The notes below the pieces were generated by a model. It was given only the letters and a program-made list of their open reading frames with translations. It was not told where the DNA came from and searched no databases. A stretch of DNA of 64,000 bases from Clostridium sp. (GTDB lineage: Bacteria > Bacillota > Clostridia > Lachnospirales > Lachnospiraceae): NCBI GenBank assembly GCA_018377235.1, contig JAGZZT010000013.1:62001-126000 (forward strand), written 5' to 3'. The position numbers and the translations under genes were made by a program. Positions 1 through 8,817 of the stretch are shown one piece after another; positions within the stretch are counted from its first letter, which is position 1; every line of letters begins with the position of its first letter.

Positions 1-88
1 CCTGTTTTCGAGCTTGCCCGGCTCAGATTTAACATGAACCCTCCCGGACAACGCCGGAAGTCCAGTCTCACGGAAAGCTTGACTGCCC

Positions 89-979
89 CTACCTTTTCAC
101 CACAATCTCTTCCCTCAGATTTTCAATGCAGATTTCCTTTACTCCGCCTCCATATTCTCCGTCCAGCGTCCAATCCACGATTTCTTCACTTTCCATTCTC
201 AGATTGGAGGTGCGGAACATATACACGCAGTCATTTTCCGCATCTTTATTAATCAGGCAGCTTACAATGCTCTGAATATCCTTGGGAGTCCTCGGCTTTC
301 TCACCAGCATAACCTCAAACTCTCCATCATTTAGAGCCACTCTGGGCTGTACCAGCCCTTTAAATCCTCCGATGCTGATCGTATTAGTCACCATTCCCAG
401 AATAAAGTCCTCTTCCAGCTCCTGATCGTCCCAAAAAAACTTCATACGGTAAGATTTCAGTCCAGCGATCCTCTTGACTGCCTCCAGCATATAGGCCTGA
501 TGCCCCAGCACATTTTTCGTCTCCTGCGGCGTCTTGTAAGAAACCTCTGTGAAGGCTCCGAATGCAGCCACATACACGAAATACCGTCCGTCTCCAAATT
601 TTCCCACATCAATGGCAAAAGGACGGCCCGCAACGGCTATTGCAGCGGCCCTCAGCATATTTTTGGGAAGATCCAGACTGGCGGCAAAATCATTGGTAGA
701 GCCGGCTGGAATATACCCTAGCTGAGGACGCTTTTCCCTGCTCCACGCCATCATTCCGGAAACCACCTCGTTCAGCGTTCCATCCCCTCCGCTGCATACC
801 AGAAGCTCTGCGCCGCCGCCCTTTTCTTCTACTCGATGTTTGGCGTCACCAGCGCTCTGAGTTACATGAATTGTCACCTCACAGTCTGCCTTCACGAATA
901 AATCCAAAATATCAAGAAGCTTGCTTCTAAGCCGTTCCTTTCCTGATCTGGGATTGCAAATAAACAGCATTTTCTTCAT
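89..979 (-). CDS. Diacylglycerol kinase-family lipid kinase (YegS/DgkB-like)
   Basis: The protein is about 296 residues and probably phosphorylates a lipid such as diacylglycerol at the inner membrane face, recycling lipid from envelope synthesis. The N-terminus ends a beta strand with NPRSGK. The nucleotide-binding signature SGGDGTLNEVVSG lies near residue 75 and is followed by the family motif STNDFAASL. The C-terminal half is the beta-sandwich typical of YegS/DgkB proteins. I start at the ATG giving MKKMLFICNPRSG, because the longer reading frame adds ten residues before the conserved first strand. It follows mutY by about 54 bp and is probably the last gene of a membrane protein-birA-mutY-lipid kinase unit. 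Family assignment is firm; the lipid substrate is inferred. Confidence 0.88.
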   Translation of the reverse strand: MKKMLFICNPRSGKERLRSKLLDILDLFVKADCEVTIHVTQSAGDAKHRVEEKGGGAELLVCSGGDGTLNEVVSGMMAWSREKRPQLGYIPAGSTNDFAASLDLPKNMLRAAAIAVAGRPFAIDVGKFGDGRYFVYVAAFGAFTEVSYKTPQETKNVLGHQAYMLEAVKRIAGLKSYRMKFFWDDQELEEDFILGMVTNTISIGGFKGLVQPRVALNDGEFEVMLVRKPRTPKDIQSIVSCLINKDAENDCVYMFRTSNLRMESEEIVDWTLDGEYGGGVKEICIENLREEIVVKR

Positions 980-1033
980 CTGTCCTACGCTCCTCTGTCT
1001 GCTCCTCAAATATCCGCATATATGCAGGTTCTG

Positions 1034-2173
1034 CTAAGGCGCCATACGGTTAGTATTTCTCTTTAAAAGCGCCGTATACGCCTGAAATGCATTGGGCAGA
1101 GGATATTTTTCAAAAATTTCTTCCACCTGCTTCATGGGATACTGCTGCGGCAGTTCTCTTTTTATCATAACACGAAAGCCTGTCATATGCCACTCTACAT
1201 GGGAAAAGATATGGACTGCCTCAGGCAAAGGCTGAATTTCCAGAATGTCCTCCCGACTGACTGCAAGAGCATCAGGAATTTCTTCCTCCTTTAAATGTCC
1301 TGGAAGATTCGGGAATTCATAGAGAGATGCCAAAAGGCCCTTGGCACTTCTCTTTCTGATGGCCGCCTTGTCCTCATATTCTATGATAAAAACAGTTTTT
1401 TCCTCTCTGCGTCTCTCCTTTTTTCCGGCCTTTACAGGAATTTCTCCTGTAGTCTGCCGACGTTTTGCCAGACACAGCGTCACAAATGGACACTGGCTGC
1501 AGAGAGGCTCTCCGGATGGAATGCAGACAATGGCTCCCAGCTCTATAAGGGCCTGATTAAAATCTCCGGGAAATTCTTTTGGAATTACCTCTCTCAGCTC
1601 ATTCTCCAGCCGCCTTTTCACCGACTGTTTCCCAATATCCTCTCTGCTCTCAAACAGCCTGGACAAAACACGGAGCACATTGCCATCAACTGCCGGTTCA
1701 GGAATTCCAAAGGCAATGGAGGCAATAGCGCCAGCTGTATAGCTTCCAATCCCAGGCAGCCCAAGAAGTCTGTCATAGGAAGCCGGAAGCTGTCCTCCAT
1801 ATTCCTCCACACAGACCTGAGCCGCCTTCTGCAGATTCCTGGCTCTGTTATAATATCCAAGTCCCTCCCAGAGTTTTAAAAGCGTCTCCTCCTCCACAGA
1901 AGCCAAAGCCTTTACATCTGGAAGCGCCTCCATAAACCTGGCAAAATACGGCTTTACCGCTTCTACTCTCGTCTGCTGAAGCATAATCTCTGAAATCCAC
2001 ACCCGGTACGGTTCCGGCTGTTCCCTCCAGGGCAGAATGCGGCGGTTTTTATGGTACCAGGAAAGAAGCGGCTCTCTCACTGCCAAAAGCCTCTCTTTTC
2101 TGTCCATGGTCTGATTCTCTGCCTCTATCTGCATCAGACTGCCGTACTGACGCTTTACCCAGCTGTTTTCCAT
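1034..2173 (-). CDS. mutY: A/G-specific adenine DNA glycosylase
   Basis: MutY removes adenine mispaired with 8-oxoguanine in base excision repair. The sequence shows the entry helix with the catalytic Glu in SEIMLQQTRVE, the helix-hairpin-helix LPGIGSYTAGAIAS, the catalytic Asp in AVDGNVLRVLSRL, and the 4Fe-4S ligands C-x6-C-x2-C-x5-C in CIPSGEPLCSQCPFVTLC. The C-terminal NUDIX-like domain that recognises 8-oxoG follows and ends at about residue 375, a normal length for the family. The first ATG has GAGGG about nine bases upstream, so I keep it, although a second Met at MDRKERLL would still include the whole catalytic core. It lies between birA (85 bp gap) and the lipid kinase gene. Confidence 0.95.
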   Translation of the reverse strand: MENSWVKRQYGSLMQIEAENQTMDRKERLLAVREPLLSWYHKNRRILPWREQPEPYRVWISEIMLQQTRVEAVKPYFARFMEALPDVKALASVEEETLLKLWEGLGYYNRARNLQKAAQVCVEEYGGQLPASYDRLLGLPGIGSYTAGAIASIAFGIPEPAVDGNVLRVLSRLFESREDIGKQSVKRRLENELREVIPKEFPGDFNQALIELGAIVCIPSGEPLCSQCPFVTLCLAKRRQTTGEIPVKAGKKERRREEKTVFIIEYEDKAAIRKRSAKGLLASLYEFPNLPGHLKEEEIPDALAVSREDILEIQPLPEAVHIFSHVEWHMTGFRVMIKRELPQQYPMKQVEEIFEKYPLPNAFQAYTALLKRNTNRMAP

Positions 2174-2258
2174 GTAGTTTTCCCTCTGTTTCCTCTGTTT
2201 TTTATTCCTTGGTATCCAGCAGTTTCAGGACTCTCAGCTTCTCTGGACATACAAACTC

Positions 2259-3239
2259 CTAAACATATCCGTAAATCCCTCTTACAGAGACCTCGCCGGA
2301 AATAACGGTTTTTACTGCCTTATCCTCTGTCTCCACAAGCAGTTCTCCCAGGCTGTTAATCCCCTGAGCTGTGCCGCTGTACTCTCCTGCCGGATCCAAT
2401 ACGCGGACAATCCGGCCGCAGTTCGCCAGCTTTCCATTATACTCCTCCAGCAGTCCGCTCATATCTGCTGTTTCCATGAAAGTACTGTAGTATTCTTCAA
2501 AAGCTTCCATTACTGCGCTGATCAGCACGCTTCTCCTGATCTTTTTCCCTGATTCTGTGTAGATAGATGCAGCTACCTGGCGGATTTCCTCTGGAAACTG
2601 CTCCATATTGACATTGATCCCAATCCCTGTAACCACATAGTTAATACAGTCGGGATCTGCGCTCATTTCTGTAAGAATTCCGCAAACCTTCCTGCCATTT
2701 ATCACAATATCATTAGGCCACTTAATAAGCGGCTTCACCTGAGCGCACTGCTCAATCCCCCTGGCTGCAGCCAGAGCAGCTACCAGAGTCAGCATGGAAG
2801 CGTGAACCGGAGCCATATCCGGACGCAGGACCAGGCTCATAAAAATTCCTGTTCCACCTGGGGAATCCCAGGTTCTTCCCCGCCTGCCCTTTCCGCCTGT
2901 CTGACGTTCAGCTACCGTAAGGGTTCCATGAGGCGCGCCGTTTTCTGCTGCCTTCTTAGCCTCTGTATTTGTGGAATCTGTCTCAGAAAAATAAAGAACC
3001 TCTTTTCCCGCCCATTGGCCTTTCATGCTGCTGAGAATCTCTTCCCGGCTCAGAATATCATCGGCATTCTTCAGCCTGTAGCCTCTGTTTCTCACTGCCT
3101 CAATCCCATATCCCTCTGCCTCCAGTTGTTTTATCACCTTCCAGACGGCTGTTCTCGACACATGGAATTTCTCACAAAGTTCCTGCCCAGAAATATATCC
3201 GTCTGCTTCTTTTAAATATCTAAGAATTTCTGTCTTCAT
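2259..3239 (-). CDS. birA: Bifunctional biotin-[acetyl-CoA-carboxylase] ligase / biotin operon repressor
   Basis: BirA activates biotin as biotinyl-AMP, transfers it to carboxylase lysines, and in the long form represses biotin genes. The N-terminal 60 residues form a winged helix-turn-helix (GQELCEKFHVSRTAVWKVIK), so this is the regulatory class. The ligase domain carries the biotinyl-AMP loop GKGRRGRTWDSPGG and the conserved KWPNDI and GRKVCGILTEM motifs. A small SH3-like C-terminal domain follows. At 326 residues it is the usual length. It starts seven bases after the stop of the preceding small membrane protein gene, with AAGGA just before the ATG, so the two are probably cotranscribed. 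No biotin synthesis gene and no obvious BirA operator is visible here. Confidence 0.95.
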   Translation of the reverse strand: MKTEILRYLKEADGYISGQELCEKFHVSRTAVWKVIKQLEAEGYGIEAVRNRGYRLKNADDILSREEILSSMKGQWAGKEVLYFSETDSTNTEAKKAAENGAPHGTLTVAERQTGGKGRRGRTWDSPGGTGIFMSLVLRPDMAPVHASMLTLVAALAAARGIEQCAQVKPLIKWPNDIVINGRKVCGILTEMSADPDCINYVVTGIGINVNMEQFPEEIRQVAASIYTESGKKIRRSVLISAVMEAFEEYYSTFMETADMSGLLEEYNGKLANCGRIVRVLDPAGEYSGTAQGINSLGELLVETEDKAVKTVISGEVSVRGIYGYV

Positions 3240-3246
3240 GTTATCC

Positions 3247-3558
3247 TTACCCCCAAAGAATGGATCCGGCGCTGAACAGAGCCATCAGAAACAGAGCTGC
3301 TGCCAGTCCTGAAAACACCAGCCCTGTCCGATATTTTTTCCCTCTCCTGCTGCCTGCCTCTCTTGTTCTGTCTGCGCCGTTGGCCAGACTGAGTCCAGCT
3401 GCTATCAAAAAAATAACAGGGAATAAAAGCCTGTACCTGTCGGGATTGATGAAAACCAGAATGGAAAAAATTACAATCCCCAGTCCCGCCGCAATGTCAG
3501 CTGTCTCCCGTTTCAGCCTGGACGCTCTGTTTTTTCTCTGTCCTTCTGTCATCAGCAT
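3247..3558 (-). CDS. Small hypothetical membrane protein
   Basis: The 103-residue protein is not recognised with certainty. A basic N-terminus (about 25 residues) precedes a helix pair (GLGIVIFSILVFI and LLFPVIFLIAAGLSLA), a charged loop rich in Arg/Lys/Glu, and a third helix (GLVFSGLAAALFLMALFSAG) near the C-terminus, so three membrane spans are likely. AGGAG lies five bases before the ATG. It is the first gene of the unit leading into birA, directly behind a good sigma-A promoter. Position suggests cotranscription only; I infer no function. Confidence 0.7.
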   Translation of the reverse strand: MLMTEGQRKNRASRLKRETADIAAGLGIVIFSILVFINPDRYRLLFPVIFLIAAGLSLANGADRTREAGSRRGKKYRTGLVFSGLAAALFLMALFSAGSILWG

Positions 3559-3612
3559 CTGTTCTCCTAACGCCTCTTTCTCCGGGCTCTCTCTTTCTCA
3601 GTAATCTCTTTT

Positions 3613-3641
3613 ATTTTAACCGAATCCTGACTGATTGTAAA
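3613..3641 (-). promoter_or_regulatory. Sigma-A promoter for the membrane protein-birA-mutY-kinase unit
   Basis: On the minus strand TTTACA (3641-3636) and TAAAAT (3618-3613) are separated by exactly 17 bp. Each hexamer matches consensus at five of six positions. It lies between the SPFH gene terminator and the small membrane protein gene. Confidence 0.65.
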
Positions 3642-3647
3642 TAAAGT

Positions 3648-3684
3648 ATGACAGAAAAGCCGCTGACAAAATGTACAGCGGCTT
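3648..3684 (-). terminator. Intrinsic terminator after the SPFH gene
   Basis: A nine-base-pair perfect stem (3676-3684 with 3657-3665) closes a ten-base loop. It is followed on the minus strand by TTCTG and a T-rich stretch. It ends the nfeD-SPFH unit. Confidence 0.75.
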
Positions 3685-3723
3685 TCCCGGCTTTATTTTA
3701 TGGTTGTCTGTTATAAAAGTCTG

Positions 3724-4656
3724 TTATCTGGCAGCTTCGTCCTTCTCTCCAATCTCCACCAGCGATTTTACAAGACCAGCGATTCCCTGAATCTCTGACG
3801 GAATGATAATCTTTGTAGCCTTGCCATCTGCAGCCTTGGCGAACGCTTCCAGACTTTTCAGCTGAAGAACTGCATTATCCGCTCCCGCTTCCTTGATAAA
3901 ACGAATACCGTCAGCATTGGCCTGCTGCACCTTTAATATCGCCTCCGCGCGGCCCTCTGCTTCCTTGATCATCTTCTGTTTTTCAGCTTCTGCCCTTAAA
4001 ATAGCGGCCTCCTTCTCAGCCTCTGCCTCCAGAATCGCAGACGCCTTCTGACCCTCTGCTACCAGAACAGTAGACTTCTTCTCACCCTCTGCGCGAAGAA
4101 TAGCTTCTCTTCGTTCACGCTCTGCCTTCATCTGCTTCTCCATGGCATCCTGAATTGCTGCCGGAGGAATAATATTCTTTAACTCGACGCGGTTTACTTT
4201 GATTCCCCACGGATCAGTAGCCACATCAAGAGCAGCTCTCATCTTTGTGTTAATGGTTTCTCTGGATGTCAGCGTCTGATCAAGCTCCAGATCTCCGATA
4301 ATATTTCTCAGCGTGGTAGCAGTCAGATTTTCAATGGCCATAATGGGATTTTCCACTCCATAGGCAAACAGCTTTGGATCCGTAATCTGAAAGAACACAA
4401 CCGTATCAATCTTCATGGTTACGTTATCCTTAGTGATTACCGGCTGCGGCGGGAAGTCTACTACCTGCTCCTTTAAAATAATTCTTTTCGCTACGCGGTC
4501 TACGAACGGCATTTTAAAATGTACACCTACAGACCAGGTGTCCAAATAAGCGCCCAGTCTCTCCACAACCACTGCCTGAGCCTGAGGAACGATTTTAATG
4601 CAGGAAAGCAGCACTAAAAGCGCCACTACTGCAAGCACAACAAACAATATGAACAT
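3724..4656 (-). CDS. SPFH/Band 7 (stomatin/paraslipin-like) membrane protein
   Basis: The 310-residue protein is an SPFH-domain scaffold that forms large membrane rings and affects membrane order and protein quality control. Residues 1-22 are one N-terminal membrane segment. The SPFH domain follows (KIVPQAQAVVVERLGAY, then TKDNVTMKIDTVVFFQITDP). After the conserved IIPPAAIQDAMEKQMKAER comes a long Ala/Glu/Lys coiled coil of about 70 residues with repeated AEAEKEAAI-type heptads. The C-terminal 60 residues match the paraslipin/QmcA type. It begins two bases after the NfeD stop, and its Shine-Dalgarno lies inside the end of that gene. The neighbour supports the assignment, since NfeD proteins partner with SPFH proteins. 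Confidence 0.92.
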   Translation of the reverse strand: MFILFVVLAVVALLVLLSCIKIVPQAQAVVVERLGAYLDTWSVGVHFKMPFVDRVAKRIILKEQVVDFPPQPVITKDNVTMKIDTVVFFQITDPKLFAYGVENPIMAIENLTATTLRNIIGDLELDQTLTSRETINTKMRAALDVATDPWGIKVNRVELKNIIPPAAIQDAMEKQMKAERERREAILRAEGEKKSTVLVAEGQKASAILEAEAEKEAAILRAEAEKQKMIKEAEGRAEAILKVQQANADGIRFIKEAGADNAVLQLKSLEAFAKAADGKATKIIIPSEIQGIAGLVKSLVEIGEKDEAAR

Positions 4657-4657
4657 A

Positions 4658-5095
4658 CTATATCTCCTCCCTTATTTTTCTTACAATCAGCTTAACACCT
4701 TGAATTTCCATAATCTCGGCCAACGCCCCCGCCTCAATCACTGATCCATCTGCAGAACGCGCAGTCCACTCGCGGCCGTCCAGTACAGCGGTTCCTGCCG
4801 CCCTGTCATTATCCACGTTCTCTGTAATCTTAACTGTCTTTCCTATCAGCTCATCCACGTTTGTCTTTATCGTCTTCTGATTGACATACCGCAGAGCAAT
4901 CGGCCTTGTAAAAAAGAACAGAACGCAGGATACGGTAAAGAATGCTGCCAGCTGGCCATATTTTCCCACTCCCGCCAGAGTAAGAAAAAATGAAACCAGC
5001 GCGCCTATGGCGAACCATATGGTGCACAAAGACATAGTCGCGGCCTCAATTCCTATCAATACCACAAAAGCTGCCAGCCAGATAATCCGCTCCAA
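4658..5095 (-). CDS. NfeD family membrane protein
   Basis: The 145-residue protein is the short NfeD type: three or four hydrophobic helices in the first 70 residues (IIWLAAFVVLIGIEAATMS; LVSFFLTLAGV; LAAFFTVSCVLFFFT), then a soluble OB-fold domain of about 70 residues (LIGKTVKITENVDNDRAAGTAVLDG). The serine protease domain of long NfeD proteins is absent. The NfeD OB fold is known to work with a cognate SPFH protein, which is the next gene, overlapping in its translation signals. A good promoter lies just upstream. Confidence 0.9.
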   Translation of the reverse strand: MERIIWLAAFVVLIGIEAATMSLCTIWFAIGALVSFFLTLAGVGKYGQLAAFFTVSCVLFFFTRPIALRYVNQKTIKTNVDELIGKTVKITENVDNDRAAGTAVLDGREWTARSADGSVIEAGALAEIMEIQGVKLIVRKIREEI

Positions 5096-5140
5096 GTCTG
5101 CGCCTCCTTTCCCTGATTAGTTTTTCTGTATCTGCCCATT

Positions 5141-5169
5141 ATTATATACTTTTTTCTGACTTTATTCAA
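5141..5169 (-). promoter_or_regulatory. Sigma-A promoter for nfeD-SPFH
   Basis: On the minus strand TTGAAT (5169-5164) and a perfect TATAAT (5146-5141) are 17 bp apart, about 45 bp before the nfeD start. Confidence 0.65.
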
Positions 5170-5194
5170 TCGATGTCAGAAAATTGTAAGTTTT

Positions 5195-5980
5195 TTAAGA
5201 ATTTCGTCTCTGTCTTGCCGTCTCGTACATCAGAATGGATGCAGCCACAGCTGCGTTAAGAGATTCTACTTTCCCCAACATGGGAATTCTGACGTAACAG
5301 TCTGCCAAAGCAGCAGTCTCACCGCTCAGTCCGTTAGCCTCGTTTCCAATCAGGAAGCCTGTATTCCCTCTGTAATCCTCCATATCATAGCTTCTCTCCC
5401 CCTTGAGATGAGCTGCAAACAAGCGGACGCCGGCCTCCTTCACCTGTCTTATCGTTTCATGCAGATTGTCTGTATAAAGAAACGGCACCCGGTAAATAGA
5501 ACCCATGGTAGAACGGATTACCTTAGGGTTATAGATATCTGCTGTAGTCCTGTTCATAATGACACCTGTCACTCCGGCGCCCTCCCCAGCTCTTAAAATT
5601 GTTCCAAGATTTCCCGGATCCTGAATAGTTTCTAAAACAGCCAGATGCATCTGTTTTTTCCCTAAAATGTCGGAAAGCTGGTAGGAAAACTGGCGGCATA
5701 AAGCCAAAATCCCCTGAGGCGTCTGGGTGTCCGACATGGCCCGCATCACCTCATCCGTCACCGTCTCATACCGGCATCCGGACAGGAGTTCTTCCGCCTT
5801 CTCCCCCTGCTGCCTCAAAAAGCTCTCTGATACATATACCCGGTCAAGACGCTCTCTGGGAAGCTCAGAAAACATCTTCTCCCCTTCTACCAGAAACAGG
5901 CCGCTTTCCCTTCTGGCCTTAGCCCTCTTCGCCAGGGCACTGACCTGTTTTACCTGTGTATTCGACGTACTGGTAATCAT
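5195..5980 (-). CDS. TrmH/SpoU-family RNA 2'-O-methyltransferase
   Basis: This SPOUT-class enzyme methylates a ribose 2'-OH in rRNA or tRNA using S-adenosylmethionine. The N-terminal 100 residues are the RNA-binding substrate domain (KQVSALAKRAKARRESGLFLVEGEKM). The C-terminal trefoil-knot domain carries the three family motifs: LAVLETIQDPGNLGTILRAG, a middle NPKVIRSTMGSIYRVPF segment, and FLIGNEANGLSGE followed by IPMLGKVESLNAAVAASI. I use the ATG at 5980, which overlaps the nadE stop as ATGA, rather than the longer frame. The overlap implies translational coupling to nadE. The RNA target cannot be read from the sequence; RlmB-like rRNA methylation is one option. Confidence 0.92.
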   Translation of the reverse strand: MITSTSNTQVKQVSALAKRAKARRESGLFLVEGEKMFSELPRERLDRVYVSESFLRQQGEKAEELLSGCRYETVTDEVMRAMSDTQTPQGILALCRQFSYQLSDILGKKQMHLAVLETIQDPGNLGTILRAGEGAGVTGVIMNRTTADIYNPKVIRSTMGSIYRVPFLYTDNLHETIRQVKEAGVRLFAAHLKGERSYDMEDYRGNTGFLIGNEANGLSGETAALADCYVRIPMLGKVESLNAAVAASILMYETARQRRNS

Positions 5981-7914
5981 GATAACGCCTCCAGTTCTTC
6001 CAGCCACAGACGGCTGACTGCATCGCTGGGCATTCTCAAATCTCCCCTGGGCGAAACGGCGGCAGAGCCTACCTTCGGGCCGTCTGGAAGGCAGGAGCGC
6101 TTAAACTGCTGGTTGAAAAATCTTCTGTAGAATACCTTCAGCCATTTGAGAATCGTCTCCCTGCTGTATACTCCCTGGAAGGCATAGAGTGCCAGACGAT
6201 AAATTTTTCCCGGATGATAGCCATACCTCAATACATAGTAGAGGAAGAAATCGTGGAGTTCATAGGGACCTACCAGATCCTCTGTCTTCTGGGCAATCGT
6301 TCCATTATCCTCTGGAGGAAGCAGCTCAGGGCTTACCGGGGTGTCGAGAATATCAAGCAGTACCTCCTTAAGCTCATCCTCCCCGCAGGTATCCGCATAA
6401 TAACGAACCAGATGGCGCACCAGAGTTTTCGGTACAGAAGCGTTTACCCCATACATAGACATATGATCGCCGTTGTAAGTGGCCCATCCAAGAGCCAGCT
6501 CTGACATGTCTCCCGTTCCAATTACCATGCCTCCAGTCTGATTGGCAATATCCATGAGAACCTGAGTTCTCTCTCTGGCCTGAGAGTTTTCGTATGTTAC
6601 ATCGTGAACGGACGGATCATGGTTAATATCGCGGAAATGAATATTTACCGCATCTTTAATATCCACCTCCATAAGCGTTGCTCCCAGCTTCCTGGTCAGC
6701 AGGCAGGCGTTATTGTAGGTACGATCGGTTGTTCCAAAGCACGGCATGGTTACAGAATATATCTTTTCCTTTGGAAGGCCGGCCATCTCAAAAGCCTTTA
6801 CTGTTACCAGAAGAGCCAGAGTAGAATCGAGGCCTCCGGAAATTCCAACCACTGCGTTCTGACAGTGGGTATGGACAAGACGTTTTTTAAGACCCATGGC
6901 CTGAATCATCAGAATCTCCTCGCACCGCTTCGCTCTGTCCGCCTCATTGCCCGGCACAAAGGGAGAGGGATCTACAAAGCGCTCCAGATGAGAATACTCG
7001 TTTTCTCTCTCTGTCTCCCCGTCTTTTAACTCAAACTCTATCATCTGGTAATCTGCGCGGCCTTCTGTCTGATAGGTAGTCATCCTTCTTCTCTCACACT
7101 CCAGGCGCTCCAGATCAATATCGCAGAAAATAGTTTCATTGTAAAAACGTCTGGACTCCTTTAAGATTGTGCCATTTTCTGCAATAATATTTTGTCCTCC
7201 AAAGACCAGATCCTGAGTGGACTCTCCCTCCCCTGCATTGGCATAGACATAGGCGCATAAAAGTCTGGCAGACTGGCCGGAAATCAGATTTCTCCTGTAA
7301 TCAGCCTTGCCTGTTGTCTCATCGCTGGCAGAGCAGTTGACGATCACGGTAGCTCCTGCAGCCGCATGTGCGCTGCTGGGCGGATTCAGCACCCACACAT
7401 CCTCGCATATCTCAGCGCCAATCACAAGATTTTCTGCATTTTTGCAGGAAAACAGGAGCTTCGTTCCCATAGGAACCTTCTGGCCATCAAATTCCACTGT
7501 CACATTTCCAAACTCCCATGGATTAAAGTGACGGCGTTCATAAAACTCTCCATAGTTAGGGATCCACAGTTTCGGAACAAGGCCTAACAGCCTTCCGTCC
7601 TGAATCACCGCTGCTGTATTATAAAGCTTGTGATTATACTCCCAGGGAAGACCTGCGAACACCAGCATATCGCTCCCCTTTGTAAAATCCACCAGAACCT
7701 TCAGTTCCCTCTTTACCGCTGCCAAAAGGGGTTTCTGAAGAAACAGATCGCCACAGGTATAGGCAGTCAGGCACAGCTCTGGAAAAACCATAAGCTTGAC
7801 TCCATTCTTCCTTCCCTCCTCGATCTTTCTGCAAATTTCCTCCCGGTTAAACTGTACATCCGCTACTTTTACCTCCGGTGTAGATGCCGCCACACGTAAA
7901 AAACCATCTTTCAT
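5977..7914 (-). CDS. nadE: Glutamine-dependent NAD+ synthetase
   Basis: NadE amidates nicotinic acid adenine dinucleotide to NAD+ in the last step of NAD synthesis. At about 645 residues this is the long form that makes its own ammonia. The N-terminal 290 residues form a nitrilase-type glutaminase with the catalytic Glu in MVFPELCLTAYTCGD and the Cys in IGAEICEDVW. The C-terminal synthetase starts near residue 330, with the ATP pyrophosphatase P-loop GISGGLDSTLAL near residue 355 and TGDMSELALGW further on. I start at MKDGFLRVAAS because AAGGAGA lies eight bases upstream; the longer frame has no such site. It is coupled to the downstream RNA methyltransferase by an ATGA overlap. Confidence 0.96.
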   Translation of the reverse strand: MKDGFLRVAASTPEVKVADVQFNREEICRKIEEGRKNGVKLMVFPELCLTAYTCGDLFLQKPLLAAVKRELKVLVDFTKGSDMLVFAGLPWEYNHKLYNTAAVIQDGRLLGLVPKLWIPNYGEFYERRHFNPWEFGNVTVEFDGQKVPMGTKLLFSCKNAENLVIGAEICEDVWVLNPPSSAHAAAGATVIVNCSASDETTGKADYRRNLISGQSARLLCAYVYANAGEGESTQDLVFGGQNIIAENGTILKESRRFYNETIFCDIDLERLECERRRMTTYQTEGRADYQMIEFELKDGETERENEYSHLERFVDPSPFVPGNEADRAKRCEEILMIQAMGLKKRLVHTHCQNAVVGISGGLDSTLALLVTVKAFEMAGLPKEKIYSVTMPCFGTTDRTYNNACLLTRKLGATLMEVDIKDAVNIHFRDINHDPSVHDVTYENSQARERTQVLMDIANQTGGMVIGTGDMSELALGWATYNGDHMSMYGVNASVPKTLVRHLVRYYADTCGEDELKEVLLDILDTPVSPELLPPEDNGTIAQKTEDLVGPYELHDFFLYYVLRYGYHPGKIYRLALYAFQGVYSRETILKWLKVFYRRFFNQQFKRSCLPDGPKVGSAAVSPRGDLRMPSDAVSRLWLEELEALS

Positions 7915-7983
7915 AGTCTGTCTCCTTGTTGTATGATTCATTGATTTATTAGGGAACTTTTCTGTCTTCCTCTGTTGATTTTC

Positions 7984-8012
7984 AGTATACCATTAGTCTT
8001 ACAAATTGTCAT
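7984..8012 (-). promoter_or_regulatory. Candidate sigma-A promoter for nadE
   Basis: On the minus strand ATGACA (8012-8007) and TATACT (7989-7984) are 17 bp apart. The -35 lies inside the last codons of tcdA, so nadE can probably be expressed apart from tcdA. Confidence 0.5.
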
Positions 8013-8787
8013 CTATTCCTGCCAGGCTTCGGATCACACAGCCTGCAAGCATCATGCCTGCGGCGGGGGGGACGAAGGAAACGCTTCCTGGAACCGCCCT
8101 CTTTCTGGGAGCCGTTCCTTCTATTTTGCCATCTTCTTCCTGTTCCGATTCCTCTCTTTTTTCAACCGGCTGCTGCGGTTTGAGAGGAATCTCCTGGGAG
8201 TAAAGCACCTTCAGCCGCTCAATTCCCCTCTTTTTCAGTTCTCTGCGCATCACACGGCACAGGGGACACACGGAGGTTTCTGAAATATCCGCTATCTGGA
8301 ACAGTTCAGGATGAAGCTTATTTCCCGTTCCCATAGAAGCAATAAGAGGAATATTATGTTTTTCAGCATACTCTGCCAGTGCCAGCTTTGCCGCCACCGT
8401 GTCAATGGCGTCCACAATATAATCTATAGTCCCGCATACTCCTGCCAGAAGCTCCTCCAGATTATCGGGGAGCACAAACGCTTCGATAGTAACCACCTCT
8501 GTCTCCGGACTGATATGGTGGATAATCTCCCCCATCACCTTTGTCTTAAATATTCCAATGGTCTCCTGGAACGCTACGCTCTGGCGGTTAATATTGCTTC
8601 TGGACACCACATCGCTGTCTATTAAAATGAGCCTTCCCACTCCGCTTCTGGCAAGAGCCTCAATGCAATGTGAACCTACGCCTCCCACTCCGAATACAGC
8701 CACTGTGCTGCTTCCAAGCCTTGCCAGTCCCTCGTCTCCCAGCAGGAGTCCTGTTCTCTCAAATTCTTCCATTCTCTCTGTCTGCAT
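7999..8787 (-). CDS. tcdA: tRNA threonylcarbamoyladenosine dehydratase (ThiF/E1 family)
   Basis: TcdA cyclises t6A37 of ANN-decoding tRNAs to ct6A, using ATP. The roughly 262-residue protein shows the E1-like nucleotide site VAVFGVGGVGSHCIEALARSG and the Arg-finger segment VVSRSNINRQ. It also has the conserved DYIVDAIDTVAAKLALAEYA and a Cys pair (SVCPLCRVMRRELKKRGI). The family C-terminus FVPPAAGMMLAGCVIRSL is present. The start is uncertain: the frame opens with TTG, two codons before the ATG used here, and none of the options has a strong Shine-Dalgarno. A hairpin separates it from the upstream small membrane protein gene. Confidence 0.9.
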   Translation of the reverse strand: MQTERMEEFERTGLLLGDEGLARLGSSTVAVFGVGGVGSHCIEALARSGVGRLILIDSDVVSRSNINRQSVAFQETIGIFKTKVMGEIIHHISPETEVVTIEAFVLPDNLEELLAGVCGTIDYIVDAIDTVAAKLALAEYAEKHNIPLIASMGTGNKLHPELFQIADISETSVCPLCRVMRRELKKRGIERLKVLYSQEIPLKPQQPVEKREESEQEEDGKIEGTAPRKRAVPGSVSFVPPAAGMMLAGCVIRSLAGIDDNL

Positions 8788-8798
8788 TATCAAATAAA

Positions 8799-8817
8799 GG
8801 GATGTATCCTACATCCC
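8799..8817 (-). terminator. Hairpin at the end of the small membrane protein gene, possible weak terminator
   Basis: An eight-base-pair perfect stem with a three-base loop spans the stop codon of the upstream gene. It is followed on the minus strand by TTTATTT just before tcdA. The U-run is broken, so termination would be partial. Confidence 0.45.

Noticed and set aside
34..252. Plus-strand 72-codon frame at the window start
   Set aside because: It mostly overlaps the conserved C-terminus of the lipid kinase gene on the other strand and shows no family feature.
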